Of a stretch of DNA of 47,550 nt, positions 1 to 8,669 are shown piece after piece; position 1 is the first letter of the stretch; each line of letters opens with the position of its first letter. The position numbers and the translations under genes are program-made. The notes under the pieces are model-generated. The model was not told the DNA's origin. It made no database searches and was given only the letters and a program-made list of their open reading frames with translations. Origin of the DNA: Sphaerochaeta sp. (GTDB lineage: Bacteria; Spirochaetota; Spirochaetia; Sphaerochaetales; Sphaerochaetaceae); assembly GCA_016342655.1 (NCBI GenBank), contig JAEINL010000024.1, positions 1 to 47,550 on the forward strand, in the 5' to 3' direction.

Positions 1-69
1 CTCTTTGATGCCAGCAGAAAAACCTATGTCAGGAACCCTAAGACTAACAAAATCCCACAAGGTTTATGA
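1..69 (+). CDS. 3' end of an unidentified gene (partial)
   Basis: An open frame enters from the left edge and ends at a TGA at 67-69, encoding 22 residues that include RNPKTNKIPQ. The piece is too short to assign. It could be a true C-terminus or chance reading in degenerate DNA. Confidence 0.2.
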   Translation, partial: LFDASRKTYVRNPKTNKIPQGL

Positions 70-244
70 TTGAGCCGTTTTATTCCCTTGATTGAAATAT
101 GAAGAGCCCAATAACATCATAAACACTCAGTTACCAGTCAGCCTACTTGGAGAGTCTTTAAAAGGAAATTGATCTAATTATCAAAATGGCTAGTTCCTTC
201 TAAGGTACAACCATTCTCAATATGACTCACCCTATTGATTTCTA

Positions 245-421
245 TTAGCTTGAAAGTGATTCCCCGACATACCATTTTGTAAATGAATTTCGGTCAAAAG
301 CAACCCAATCGCCAATGGTCAGAGTGGGGATAGCTTCTGGGCAATTTTCAATGAATTGGATCAACCCCAATAAATCGAGACCGAACATATCAGCCACCTC
401 TATTATGGTCAAGATTCTCAT
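245..421 (-). CDS. Small protein, possibly excisionase-like HTH
   Basis: A 58-residue open frame from an ATG at 421 (a TTG lies three codons upstream). Near the N-terminus is TIIEVADMFGLD, followed by IGDWVAFDRNSFTKWY. This is the general pattern of small MerR/excisionase-type DNA-binding domains: an EVA helix, then a tryptophan wing ending in a short helix. The ribosome-binding site is weak. It lies in AT-rich accessory DNA with several decayed genes, so it may be a remnant of a mobile element's control gene. The family call rests on pattern only; it could also be a chance open frame. Confidence 0.3.
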   Translation of the reverse strand: MRILTIIEVADMFGLDLLGLIQFIENCPEAIPTLTIGDWVAFDRNSFTKWYVGESLSS

Positions 422-466
422 TTGGTCCAAAAAAGATGGGGAGGGTTTACTTGGTTTCAGGAGTCC

Positions 467-541
467 CTAAAGTTTGTAATCGTCCTCGTCACATTCAATC
501 ACTACAGGGCAACCCTGTAGCCTTTGATGTCCTAGGTATGC
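467..541 (-). pseudogene. Short C-terminal protein remnant
   Basis: On the minus strand a 24-codon open stretch ends at a TAG at 467-469. Its tail, GCPVVIECDEDDYKL, looks protein-like, but there is no start codon or ribosome-binding site. It overlaps the 502-520 hairpin. Probably the end of a decayed gene; family unknown. Confidence 0.15.
502..520. other. Perfect 8-bp hairpin in intergenic DNA
   Basis: CTACAGGG and CCCTGTAG flank a three-base CAA loop. There is no T-run on either side, so this is not a standard intrinsic terminator. The surrounding 431-699 otherwise shows only a short gene remnant. Confidence 0.4.
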
Positions 542-699
542 TCAGTGTCAACTTAGGAAAGCTGTATTTTTTACTTTCCATTTCTTAAGAGCAATGTTTA
601 GCCAGAAAGCATAAATCCCAATAGTGATGATCGTTAATACTAGCCACTTTATCCAGTTATCAAACAAACCCTATCAAGCTTAATTCATAGGATGTTAAA

Positions 700-1299
700 T
701 CAAAACACTTCCGCCGCTACTTGTTTAGATTTTTCTAATAACCTTTCGTAGAATTTCCCATAGTAGTCAATAGCTAAATACCCTATAGAGGAAGATGTTG
801 CATCAGCAGCTAAATATATACTTTCAATATCCCCAGGGTAAAAAGACCCATCAGATTTCTCCCATATCGCCAGAAGCACCCTTTCGTCTTGGCGTATCGC
901 CATCATCCAATCTCTCGGTTCATCCCATATAGAGCTAGGAAACAAATAACTCTCTAAATTACTGTGTCCATAAGTTCCGTCTATTGCTTTTCTAATATCA
1001 TTAAAATGAGATTGTGTATTCACCCCATACCCAGAATCTTGAATATCTTTTCCAATTCCTTTAATAAAAAAAACCCCTTCATCTCTATCTATTCTAACCA
1101 AATATGTCTCAAATTCTGAATGTGTATATTTCGGGCTAACAGAGTAATACCCCGGACTATTCTCGCTAAAAAGAACTGGATTTAGTCCATTCTTTTCAAG
1201 GGTTTCCAGAGACTGTCCCATATCAATCCCAAATGGGCCTGCTACTATAAGATTCAAACAAACAATCCCTAATACAAATAATAGAATTAGTTTTTTCAT
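700..1299 (-). CDS. Secreted protein of unknown function
   Basis: A 199-residue protein with an N-terminal signal peptide (MKKLILLFVLGIVCLNLIVA), so it should be exported. The mature part begins PFGIDMGQSLETLEKNG, a style seen in many exported spirochaete proteins of unknown role. I start it at 1299 because AAGGAG lies at the right distance upstream; an in-frame ATG ten codons earlier sits inside that ribosome-binding site. No catalytic motif is apparent. It is monocistronic in AT-rich accessory DNA. Confidence 0.7.
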   Translation of the reverse strand: MKKLILLFVLGIVCLNLIVAGPFGIDMGQSLETLEKNGLNPVLFSENSPGYYSVSPKYTHSEFETYLVRIDRDEGVFFIKGIGKDIQDSGYGVNTQSHFNDIRKAIDGTYGHSNLESYLFPSSIWDEPRDWMMAIRQDERVLLAIWEKSDGSFYPGDIESIYLAADATSSSIGYLAIDYYGKFYERLLEKSKQVAAEVF

Positions 1300-1331
1300 A
1301 TAATAACTCCTTTTTAAAAAGTATACCATGC

Positions 1332-1371
1332 TTTGAGCTGTAAATGAAAAATTTGAGCTGTAAATGAAAAA
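1332..1371. repeat. Perfect 20-bp tandem duplication
   Basis: TTTGAGCTGTAAATGAAAAA occurs twice head to tail, directly upstream of the secreted-protein gene at 700-1299. It may affect that gene's promoter spacing, or be a slippage product. The rest of 1372-1620 holds no gene. Confidence 0.85.
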
Positions 1372-1634
1372 TATTTTGACTTTCGGCAGTAAGGAATCCC
1401 ACTTTTCTGAATTAACCTAAAACCCGATTTTTACTCTTGTTTCCCCTTGGCTCCAGGGGGATTTCACGTGTTCCTTGAACGAAAGTTTTCCGCTGTAAAA
1501 CATGATAAAATAGTGCTATAAATTTATCTTAAATATGGCTTAATTTGTTCTACGAAAAGGGTTTGATGCTTGACAAAAATGACTTTATATGCTTATTCTG
1601 TAAGTAGATAAACCATTTTTGGAGGTTCCTTCCC

Positions 1635-2186
1635 GTGAAAAAGATAATCCAGCCGCTTCACAGCACCCATCTCTCCTTCAAGCATTACCCGATCCTCTCC
1701 GCCTTCTTCAAGCAATACGGGCTCTTCGCGTTCTTTGACTTCCATCTCCCCAAGAAACGCCACTTCCAAGTCTCCCACGCCCAGTGCCTGCTGCTCTTCG
1801 TGTGTGACTGCCTCACCTCCCGCACCCCCCTGTACCTGTACAGGAACCTTGTTGAGGATCTGGATGTGGAGATGGTTTTCGGCCCCAGTGTCAGGCCTGA
1901 AGACTTGAACGAGTATGCGATGGGCGAGACGCTGGATGCAATTAGGAAATTCGGAGGGAGCAAGCTCTTCTTCCTCCTGAAACACCTCAAGAGCCAGATG
2001 AAACTTGATATGACGCATCTGCACGCCGATACCACCAACTTTTCGGTGGCCGGGGAATACGACGGGGGAGACGTGGAGTCGACCTGCATCAGCATCGATT
2101 ATGGTCACCCGAAAGACATGAGGACAGACCTCAAGCGTTGGGCGCTTATGATGATTGTTATTGAGTTGCACTTTATTTTGTATTGA
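1635..2186 (+). pseudogene. Truncated IS1634-type transposase
   Basis: The 183-codon frame opens with GTG at 1635, nine bases after GGAGG. It reads as the N-terminal third of an IS1634-family DDE transposase: FGPSVRPEDLNEYAMGETLD, then LHADTTNFSVAGEYDGG containing the first catalytic Asp, then DYGHPKDMRTDLKRWALMMIV (the family's YG-SKD-RPDLK block). Full-length members are about 500-600 residues. Here homology stops near 2160 and the frame ends ten codons later in unrelated sequence, so the second and third catalytic residues are missing and it cannot transpose by itself. Its GC content is higher than its surroundings, in line with an incoming element. Confidence 0.8.
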
Positions 2187-2265
2187 ATGATGTTGTTATT
2201 TACGAATTGCTCTAGAAAGTGAGGATGCCATGGAGTATCATTTTCCTTATCTTTCAAAGGAAAAA

Positions 2266-2301
2266 GGGTGAAGACTCCCCATTCAAAAGTTGTCTTCACC
2301 C
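2266..2301 (-). terminator. Intrinsic terminator (minus direction)
   Basis: A 10-bp stem (GGGTGAAGAC with GTCTTCACCC) and 16-base loop. Read on the minus strand it is followed by five T residues. No convincing minus-strand gene remains upstream of it, so it is probably left over from a lost gene or an IS end. Confidence 0.5.
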
Positions 2302-2339
2302 TGCAAATAATAATGCTTCTAGAGTTTGCAACATTCTTG

Positions 2340-2552
2340 CTTGTTGTGCAAGTATTCGGACAGGAATCCATGGCAATAGCGATAACGCAGGCAGAAAGGG
2401 AAAAGTACCTTTCTGCAGAACCTTTGGTCTGCCCCATATGCGGCGCACACCTTCATGGGCATGGGTGGCGCAACCGGTATGTAGCCGGCCTGAATGGCTG
2501 CTTCCTGATCTGGACTGCCTTTCGGCAAGTTTGGCCTCATATTCTTCATTAG
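2340..2552 (+). pseudogene. Remnant of a zinc-ribbon, transposase-type protein
   Basis: Within a 94-codon frame, the part from about 2372 to 2495 reads EREKYLSAEPLVCPICGAHL followed by HGHGWRNRYVAGLNG. This is the CPxCG zinc-ribbon head found at the N-terminus of several transposases and DUF6431-type proteins. The expected second Cys pair and everything downstream is lost. Sequence before it has no homology and no good ribosome-binding site. It sits right next to the broken IS1634 gene, so this is a graveyard of mobile DNA. Confidence 0.4.
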
Positions 2553-2566
2553 CTCTCATGCTCTGA

Positions 2567-2834
2567 GCAATGAACGGTATTAATTAGTGACGAGGGACAG
2601 GTTCTTCTGGCTTTCGCTTAAAGACATGAGGGGGCTCAAGGATTTCCCTGCTAATCACCCAGCTTGTGGAAACAGTTCCATTCATGAATCCAAAGGATAC
2701 AGCACACTTTAAATAGCAGATTAGTATCTGATGTTTCATCTTCTGATGGAAATATGAAGTTAAAAAGTAGATTTATTGAATCGAGGGATTATACTAGACT
2801 AGAAAATTAGGCAAAATATGAGGAGATAGCTATA
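2567..2834. other. Intergenic, no gene seen
   Basis: No open frame of note. AT-rich leader to the ATPase gene; the AGGAG at about 2820-2824, nine bases before the ATG, is the only recognised signal. Confidence 0.4.
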
Positions 2835-5045
2835 ATGCCAACTGAAACAGACAACTCAAAGATTAAATTCTCAAAAATTGAAAATGGTAATATCTTCACA
2901 AGCGACTTTCGTTCATTTTGTGAGAGAAATACTATAACTTTCTCAAGAAAAGGTATGGCGATAATCTATGGGCCTAATGGGACGGGCAAAACCAGCTTTG
3001 TTAGAGCATTGTCTGGGAAAGATGAAACTAACATTGAATTTGAGTATTGTAACAATACTTATACATCTGGGATTGATATATTTACTATTATCAGCGACCA
3101 GAATCATAGAAACATAATCCAAGGATCACCAAAAGATTTCCTTATTGGGGCAAATATTCAGCGAGAATATGAACTACAGATATCTATTGCTGATGAATAT
3201 ATTAAGTTATGTGGAGAAGCCATAGCTGAATTAAAAAACAGGTTTACAATTACGTCAGCGACAAACAAGGTAATAGATTATATTGAGAACAAAGAATTGG
3301 CTGATGTTATCAAGGCACTTGCTAATAATAAAAACAAAGGGAAAACCATATCTATAGAGAAATTTTTACAGGCAATACAATCAATTAAACCAACAGGAGA
3401 AATTGATTTTGAAGAAAATACTTTGACGTATTTTCTAAACGATATTGCAGATAAAAATTCAATCACGTTGGCTGTCTTAGGGATTATCATTCCCGAAATT
3501 ACAAAGACTCCAAAAGTAAGAGAAATTGAAGAAAATACTGCTGCACTTGGAATCCTTAAACAGTTTAAACATAAAACTCAGTGTGTTGTTTGTGATACGC
3601 AGGATATTGATCCCGAACATTTAATTGAGGAGAAGACAGGGAATCGGGAGCGTGTAATTGCATTGCTAAGCAAAGATCTTCAAAAACTAATTGGAAAAGT
3701 TATTGCCTTAGCTAAAGACAATGACCCATTTTTTATAAAAGAAACACTTATGGCTGCGTTGGACAGTGGAAATACAGATAACATTTTTGGCTTGCAGGAA
3801 GACATAAGGATATATGGCGCTATTGCTGCTGCACATATAGAAAGATACTTTATTGAGTTGCTTGCAGAAAGTAAATTAAGAGTGGATTTTGAGGAACATC
3901 AAAAACTCATAGAAAAGGAACCTGATATAACAGAAGAAGACTTTCTTTACATTGAGGAAATAATTAGCGGTAGTATGCGAAAGGAACTAAAAGTCGATCG
4001 CGATGGAAACAAAAATATAAGAATATTTCTTGATAATAATGATTTCTTAGGATGCGAGCGAGATGAGTTAAAATTAAGTTCTGGGGAACAAAACTTTTTA
4101 TCCCTAACATTTGAGTTTATGAGGGCAAGAAATAATCCCCAGCCAATAGTTGTACTTGATGATCCAATATCAAGTTTCGACTCGATATATAAAAACAAAG
4201 TTGTATATGCAATAGCAAAAATACTTGAGAATAAAAAACGGATTATTCTTACTCATAATATTGATATGATACGTCTCTTAGATGCTCAATATAAAAATAG
4301 CTTTAAGTTATATTTATTAAATAATACCGAAAATGAGACTAATGGTTTTATCCCCTTAAATACCGCAGAACAGAAAATGCTCATTAACCTTTCAGATTTG
4401 CTTAATGCTTTTCGAAATGGTATTCTTAGTTTTATTACAGATAAAGAGTTGTTCTTAATATCAATGATTCCATTCATGCGGGGATATGCTAATATCTGCA
4501 ATAACAAGTCAGTATTCAAAGAGCTTACTAAGGTCATGCATGGATATATGACAGAACCAGTTGATATAGCTTCAATATATCATAATCTATTCGATACAGT
4601 AGACAACGATGGACTAATAGTACCTTGTTCTATTGATAATAGTTATATTACAAATGTTGAGGAAATACTCAAGCGTAGTGTAGATGGGCATGATATTATT
4701 AACACAACTAAGTATCCGCTTCTTAATAAAACACTAAAACATATGTTCGTATATTTGTCTTTGCGTCTAATTGTTGAACGCGCATTGGTAAATAAGTTCA
4801 GTATTGATACATCCAGATACTCACAATTGGGGCAGATAATTGATCAGTCATTTTCGGGGGATACAAATGAAAGCAAAAGAATGCGTGTGCAGCTTACATC
4901 AAAAAAAACCCTCATCAATGAGTTCAATCATTTTGAAGGAAATTTGAGTATTTTCCAGCCTGCTATTGATATTACCGATACATCATTAAAAGAGGAAAAA
5001 ACAGCAATACTTTCACTTGTTGAGCACCTTAAAGACATGGAATAA
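2835..5045 (+). CDS. AAA/ABC-type ATPase, PrrC/RloC-like defence candidate
   Basis: A 736-residue soluble ATPase of the AAA_13 group (PrrC/RloC relatives). Seen: Walker A GPNGTGKTS (residues 46-54), an ABC signature LSSGEQNFLSL (from about 414), Walker B VVLDDPISSFDS (about 438-449, with D-loop) and the H-loop LTHN (His474). Between the ATPase halves is a lone CVVC pair (250-253), placed where Rad50 and RloC carry a zinc hook. After the ATPase the C-terminal 250 residues contain an R-x3-E (Arg644, Glu648) and a downstream His699, the order of catalytic residues in the PrrC/RloC anticodon nuclease domain. The spacing differs, so that identity is a hypothesis. Family members cleave tRNA or guard restriction systems during phage infection. 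It stands alone, AT-rich, between IS debris and a recombinase gene. Alternative: an OLD-like or other standalone SMC-type ATPase. Confidence 0.75.
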   Translation: MPTETDNSKIKFSKIENGNIFTSDFRSFCERNTITFSRKGMAIIYGPNGTGKTSFVRALSGKDETNIEFEYCNNTYTSGIDIFTIISDQNHRNIIQGSPKDFLIGANIQREYELQISIADEYIKLCGEAIAELKNRFTITSATNKVIDYIENKELADVIKALANNKNKGKTISIEKFLQAIQSIKPTGEIDFEENTLTYFLNDIADKNSITLAVLGIIIPEITKTPKVREIEENTAALGILKQFKHKTQCVVCDTQDIDPEHLIEEKTGNRERVIALLSKDLQKLIGKVIALAKDNDPFFIKETLMAALDSGNTDNIFGLQEDIRIYGAIAAAHIERYFIELLAESKLRVDFEEHQKLIEKEPDITEEDFLYIEEIISGSMRKELKVDRDGNKNIRIFLDNNDFLGCERDELKLSSGEQNFLSLTFEFMRARNNPQPIVVLDDPISSFDSIYKNKVVYAIAKILENKKRIILTHNIDMIRLLDAQYKNSFKLYLLNNTENETNGFIPLNTAEQKMLINLSDLLNAFRNGILSFITDKELFLISMIPFMRGYANICNNKSVFKELTKVMHGYMTEPVDIASIYHNLFDTVDNDGLIVPCSIDNSYITNVEEILKRSVDGHDIINTTKYPLLNKTLKHMFVYLSLRLIVERALVNKFSIDTSRYSQLGQIIDQSFSGDTNESKRMRVQLTSKKTLINEFNHFEGNLSIFQPAIDITDTSLKEEKTAILSLVEHLKDME

Positions 5046-5114
5046 TAGTTCCCAAATTTTTAAGCGCTTTTTGCAACGAGTAGTGGTATAGCTTGCAACA
5101 GAATCTATGAAATT

Positions 5115-5255
5115 TCAGAATGGTGGGGCCCCGCACTGCTCACAGAATCTGGCATCAGGAGGATTCTCATGGGGGTCAGGGGTATAGTATTCGCCTCGCA
5201 TATCCTCTGCAGGTTCTGGGATGCAGGTGTTTACCAGGTCCAGACCGCATAGCTG
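5115..5255 (-). pseudogene. C-terminal remnant ending in a zinc-ribbon-like tail
   Basis: Reading the minus strand up to the TGA at 5115-5117 gives a 47-codon open stretch ending in DARFCEQCGAPPF, with TPDPHENPPDA before it. The CEQCGA tail resembles a zinc-ribbon end. There is no start codon or ribosome-binding site and base composition is richer in GC than the neighbours. It looks like the end of a lost gene; the family is unknown. The rest of 5046-5310 is featureless. Confidence 0.3.
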
Positions 5256-5310
5256 TAAAAGTCCACATAAAAAAAATTGAATCTTGACTATTCAGGCATC
5301 TATAAAAATT

Positions 5311-5895
5311 TTATTCCAAATCAAATAACGGTCTAGTCATATGCTCTTCAACATCCCTATCGCATAGGTGAATATATATTTGAGTAGTAGAGATATCTTC
5401 ATGACCAAGTACTCTCTGAACTAGAGATAGATTACCAGTTTCTCTCAAAAGTGCGGTGGCATAGCTATGACGAAACGTATGAGCTGAAATATGCTTTTCT
5501 ATTCCAGCTTTTATCCTATAGGTCTCTATCATCCTGTTGACATTATTCTGGTCTATCTTTCCCTCTGTCCTGGTAGTAAAAACCAATCCTGTGTTGCTTT
5601 TTTCAGTTCTTTCAAGATAAGTAATGAAAGAATTTAGTAATCCATTATTTATAAAAACAATCCTGTCTTTTTTTCCTTTTCCCTCTTTGATAAAGATTTT
5701 TCCTGTGTTCAAATCCACAAATTCTAGCTTAAGATTGATCACTTCTGAAATTCTCATTCCAGTTTCAGCCATCAACCGAAGAATGAGATAATTCGTGAAA
5801 GAGCTCAGATATCTCTTGTTGAAAACTTTTAGTATCGATTTGATCTCATTTTCATCTAGAATTGTTGGTAGTTTTCTTCCTTTTCTTTTTGCCAT
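5311..5895 (-). CDS. Short tyrosine recombinase (integrase)
   Basis: A 194-residue site-specific recombinase consisting almost only of the catalytic domain. All catalytic residues are visible: Arg in AETGMRISEV, Lys in GKGKKDR, HTFRHSYAT (H-x-x-R), His in LGHEDISTTQ and the nucleophile Tyr in QIYIHL. Typical XerC/D or phage integrases are about 290-400 residues with an N-terminal SAM-like core-binding domain, which is absent here. The start is the ATG at 5895, six bases after GGAGG; a TTG directly before it is possible. Two 16-bp direct repeats lie just upstream. It probably mobilises, or once mobilised, part of the surrounding accessory segment. Confidence 0.88.
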   Translation of the reverse strand: MAKRKGRKLPTILDENEIKSILKVFNKRYLSSFTNYLILRLMAETGMRISEVINLKLEFVDLNTGKIFIKEGKGKKDRIVFINNGLLNSFITYLERTEKSNTGLVFTTRTEGKIDQNNVNRMIETYRIKAGIEKHISAHTFRHSYATALLRETGNLSLVQRVLGHEDISTTQIYIHLCDRDVEEHMTRPLFDLE

Positions 5896-5928
5896 CAAAA
5901 ACCTCCATTGACATAAAAATACAGATTA

Positions 5929-6004
5929 TTACGTCACATACACAGTGTATATGAGATTTTATGAGGATGCAAGGGTTTTTGGGTATATTTACGTCATATT
6001 CACA
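5929..6004. repeat. Two 16-bp direct repeats, 60 bp apart, upstream of the recombinase
   Basis: TTACGTCACATACACA at 5929-5944 and TTACGTCATATTCACA at 5989-6004 match at 14 of 16 positions, with starts exactly 60 bp apart. They sit in the recombinase promoter region. Candidates are recombinase arm-binding or attachment sites, or an operator pair. Confidence 0.5.
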
Positions 6005-6140
6005 ATTCTATTATCATCTAAAAACGAAGCTAATAAAATTGCTTTTAGAATCGGTATGAGTTAAAACTGTAGGAGTAATATAACCTTAATTATTAGAGGC
6101 TCATATGGTTTAATTAATACATCTCACTGTGGAGGGGAAA

Positions 6141-6848
6141 ATGAAAAAAGTAATTTATGCTGTATGTCTATTGTTAGTTATTTTGTTAAACGGAAATTTG
6201 GTAGCAAATTCCATAGAAGCCATTTCAGTTGAACAGCTTTTTACTGATGGTGTGAAAAGAGAAGGACAAGTCACAGTTGCTGCACCCGTTCTTACTTTTG
6301 AGGTTGAAAAAAATCCTTTTGACGACACAATAATAAATCTTACATTAACGGTTGGAGAGAAGGGACGCTCCCTAAGTGTATTTTTTGATGATTACAACAA
6401 TTTTAATATCGAAGAAATATTTATTGGGAAAACTATAGCCTTAGTAGGAACAGTAATACTTACAGGAAATTCTGGGATTATTAAGGGGGAAATTCTTACG
6501 AATGATTTTTATATCAGTGAGTACAGAGCACCATATCCAAAATCTAATCTTGGAATACGCCAGATAGAAGTGAACCAATATTTTGATGATGAACTATTTG
6601 TTGGTAGTGAGAAAGTGGTGATATCAGGTGTAATCAGTGAACGGTTAATGGCTGCTGATGGTACTGTGTTATTTCTACTAAGTGATTTAGGTCGTGAAAT
6701 ATATGCCTACTCAAGTTACAATTTTGACATAAATAAGAACTCTCAAGAATTGAGGGCTCATGATGTGGGGGATAAAATTTCTTTATTTGGCTCTTTTGAC
6801 ATGGAGAGCAGTTTTATGACGATTTTTACTTTTACTAAAATCATGTGA
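6141..6848 (+). CDS. Secreted protein of unknown function
   Basis: A 235-residue protein with a signal peptide (MKKVIYAVCLLLVILLNGNL, then VAN). The mature part looks beta-rich, with two similar halves that each contain a short 'function as a barrier/limit' style core: VEQLFTDGVKREGQVTVAAP and VNQYFDDELFVGSEKVVISG. Both then continue with GxV(I/S) strands, suggesting tandem OB-like folds. I chose the ATG at 6141 because GGAGG lies five bases upstream; a GTG at 6129 overlaps that site. No enzyme motif is visible. It is transcribed divergently from the recombinase gene. Confidence 0.65.
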   Translation: MKKVIYAVCLLLVILLNGNLVANSIEAISVEQLFTDGVKREGQVTVAAPVLTFEVEKNPFDDTIINLTLTVGEKGRSLSVFFDDYNNFNIEEIFIGKTIALVGTVILTGNSGIIKGEILTNDFYISEYRAPYPKSNLGIRQIEVNQYFDDELFVGSEKVVISGVISERLMAADGTVLFLLSDLGREIYAYSSYNFDINKNSQELRAHDVGDKISLFGSFDMESSFMTIFTFTKIM

Positions 6849-7199
6849 TTCTCATTGACTTGCTACACCTTCCATGAAGAGGAAAGAGAAAGAAAAGAGA
6901 ATTCCAAGCCCGTCAGTTGTTTCTTCCTTCGAATCAGTATCATAATGCCCCACGAGCATAACATGATTGCTATCAATATCAACAAATAGATATGCGTGAC
7001 TAGGGGATTACTAACTCGAATATGATTTATTGCATTCTTTTCTCAAATGAAAATTTCCAATGAGATAAAAACTATGGTTTAATGGAGAGAGAGCAATTGA
7101 GAAGATCTCTAAAAGGAAAAAGGATAAAGAATCCCCTTGTTTGTTGACACTCTCAAGACTTCCTCTTTATCAATACATATGAAAACACTACAACTCTAA
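6849..7199. other. Intergenic, no gene seen
   Basis: About 350 bp of AT-rich DNA between two convergent genes. I see no open frame, clear repeat or strong terminator hairpin. Confidence 0.4.
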
Positions 7200-7541
7200 C
7201 TAATATTTTGCTACTCTTACATACAAAGTTCTTGGAGCCCTCTCAAAGTATACTAGCAACACAGGGCATAGCCAGCCACTCATATCGAACTCTTTTGAGT
7301 AGTATTGGTTCCATGTGCCACCTTCTCTGGATGCTTGCCAGAGGAGCTCCTGGTGGGCCTCAGGGAATGGTTCATTAGAGAATGTAATAGATAATGAATC
7401 TCCAGATAGGCGTGCTTTCCTTTGAATCTCTGTGATAAGTTCACTTGAACCTTCAACAAAGGGTTCTGAAAAAATGTTTTTATCTTTTTCATCAAACAGC
7501 CAGACATTATTATTCTTGTATAGATGAAGTGTTTGTTCCAT
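7200..7541 (-). CDS. Small conserved protein of unknown function (DUF6717-like)
   Basis: A 113-residue cytoplasmic protein. It begins with an aromatic NNVWLFDEKDKNIFSEPFVEG block and ends GWLCPVLLVYFERAPRTLYV. This head and tail, with FSNEPFPEAH in the middle, resembles a small family of unknown function (DUF6717 type, from memory and not verified). The start at 7541 is preceded by AGGAGG. It is monocistronic and divergent from the next gene. Confidence 0.6.
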   Translation of the reverse strand: MEQTLHLYKNNNVWLFDEKDKNIFSEPFVEGSSELITEIQRKARLSGDSLSITFSNEPFPEAHQELLWQASREGGTWNQYYSKEFDMSGWLCPVLLVYFERAPRTLYVRVAKY

Positions 7542-7661
7542 AAGGACCTCCTATATAATTTTTGATTATTAGAGTGGATTTATCGCTTTGATGAACTTAT
7601 ATTATGAAGGTACTCAAATAGCAGGCTCGGGTGAAGTTGATATTGAAAAAAAGGAGTCTAT

Positions 7662-8012
7662 ATGAGTAAGAAATTCTCGGAAAATTATATTGATAAAGCT
7701 CACAAAGCTACTATTTATAATGAAAAAGATATTATGGATAGTAATGTCTGCACCTGCTTCTATTGTGGATATCAGTTCAATCCAAAAACTGAAGAAGATC
7801 TTGAATGGATGGATGAGAAAAGCCCCAAAGGAAAAACTCTCGTTTGTCCCATGTGTCTGATCGATTGCGTTATAGGAGACGCTTCTGGTTTTCCTGTTAC
7901 TGATTCTGAGTTCATCATGGCATGCACTGAAGAGTGGTTTGGAGGGATTAGTCGGATAAGTGATGGCAAGCCGATTGAGAAGCTTCCCAGGTATGTGATT
8001 GAGGTTGAATGA
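7662..8012 (+). CDS. Small zinc-ribbon cytoplasmic protein
   Basis: A 116-residue protein with two cysteine pairs that should bind one zinc: CTCFYCGYQF (around residue 31) and TLVCPMCLIDCVIGDASGFP (around residue 60). The second motif continues into a conserved tail with EEWFGG. Proteins of this type are widespread and usually annotated only as 'cytoplasmic protein'. GGAG precedes the ATG. Its TGA overlaps the next start codon (ATGA), so the following fragment may have been co-transcribed. Function unknown. Confidence 0.65.
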   Translation: MSKKFSENYIDKAHKATIYNEKDIMDSNVCTCFYCGYQFNPKTEEDLEWMDEKSPKGKTLVCPMCLIDCVIGDASGFPVTDSEFIMACTEEWFGGISRISDGKPIEKLPRYVIEVE

Positions 8013-8095
8013 GGAATTTTAAAATTTCTGAAACTTATCAAAATGTTCAAAAGGTTGTAGTGACTCATATTAGTGTAATTGCTATGATATGGTTT

Positions 8096-8371
8096 ATGAA
8101 ATATCTGAAATTTTTAATCATTCTACTAATCCTGTTATCTTTCAGTTCCCTATCATTTGCTCAAAGCTTAGAGATTCCTTTATATACTTCAGAAGATACT
8201 ATCATTTCCTATACAGGATTCACTCTTAGCTATATTGAAGGCAGTGGAGCTCTTGCCCTTCTGACTACACTTAAAATGAACAACACTCTGGACTCGTGGC
8301 TACACGAAGGCAAGTTCTCCATGTCACTGAAATCGGAAGGAAGAGTAATATCCTCTATCAGGGCTGCTTAG
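8096..8371 (+). pseudogene. Remnant of a secreted DNA/RNA non-specific endonuclease
   Basis: From the ATG at 8096 there is a signal peptide (MKYLKFLIILLILLSFSSLS, then FAQ) followed by SLEIPLYTSEDTIISYTGFTLSY. This matches the N-terminal head of secreted NucA/EndA-type nucleases ('EIP...YTGFTLSYNE'). The similarity then stops. The rest (IEGSGALALLTT onward) is unrelated and ends at 8371, well before the DRGH catalytic motif expected in that family. So this is a truncated gene. The frame is open back to 8009, where it overlaps the previous stop. Downstream to 8590 there is only one other short open frame with no recognisable domain. Confidence 0.4.
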
Positions 8372-8605
8372 TGCCTATTCCAACCGCACAGGTCGAAAAA
8401 TTTACAGATTCTAGGTTACATGTTGTAACCATATTATTGAAGGAAGTAAAGCCTATTGCATATGCCAAAAGCACTATTTGTAAGAAATTAATCCAATCCA
8501 TGGTTATAAAATTTTGGGATTTTAGGTTAATAATCTCTTCTAATCCAAAAGGAAAATTATTTTTACTAAGGTTATAGTGATAACAATATATTAATATTTA
8601 AGACT

Positions 8606-8639
8606 TACCCTATAGGGTAGCATGAGGTGAGTACCTCAT
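8606..8639. other. Two adjacent perfect hairpins at the accessory/core boundary
   Basis: TACCCTATAGGGTA (8606-8619) is a perfect palindrome. Two bases later ATGAGGT (8622-8628) pairs with ACCTCAT (8633-8639) across a four-base loop. There is no T-run. They sit where AT-rich accessory DNA gives way to higher-GC core DNA. Confidence 0.45.
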
Positions 8640-8669
8640 ACACCCCGTGTTTGTTTGCCAGGTTCATAA

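Noticed and set aside
1593..2171. 192-codon minus-strand open frame over the transposase remnant
   Set aside because: It lies antisense to a frame with clear IS1634 motifs, has a low-complexity Glu/Val-rich product and no ribosome-binding site.
5311..5895. Integron integrase with attI
   Set aside because: Too short, lacks the integron-specific extra helix region, and no attC-like cassette array is visible downstream.
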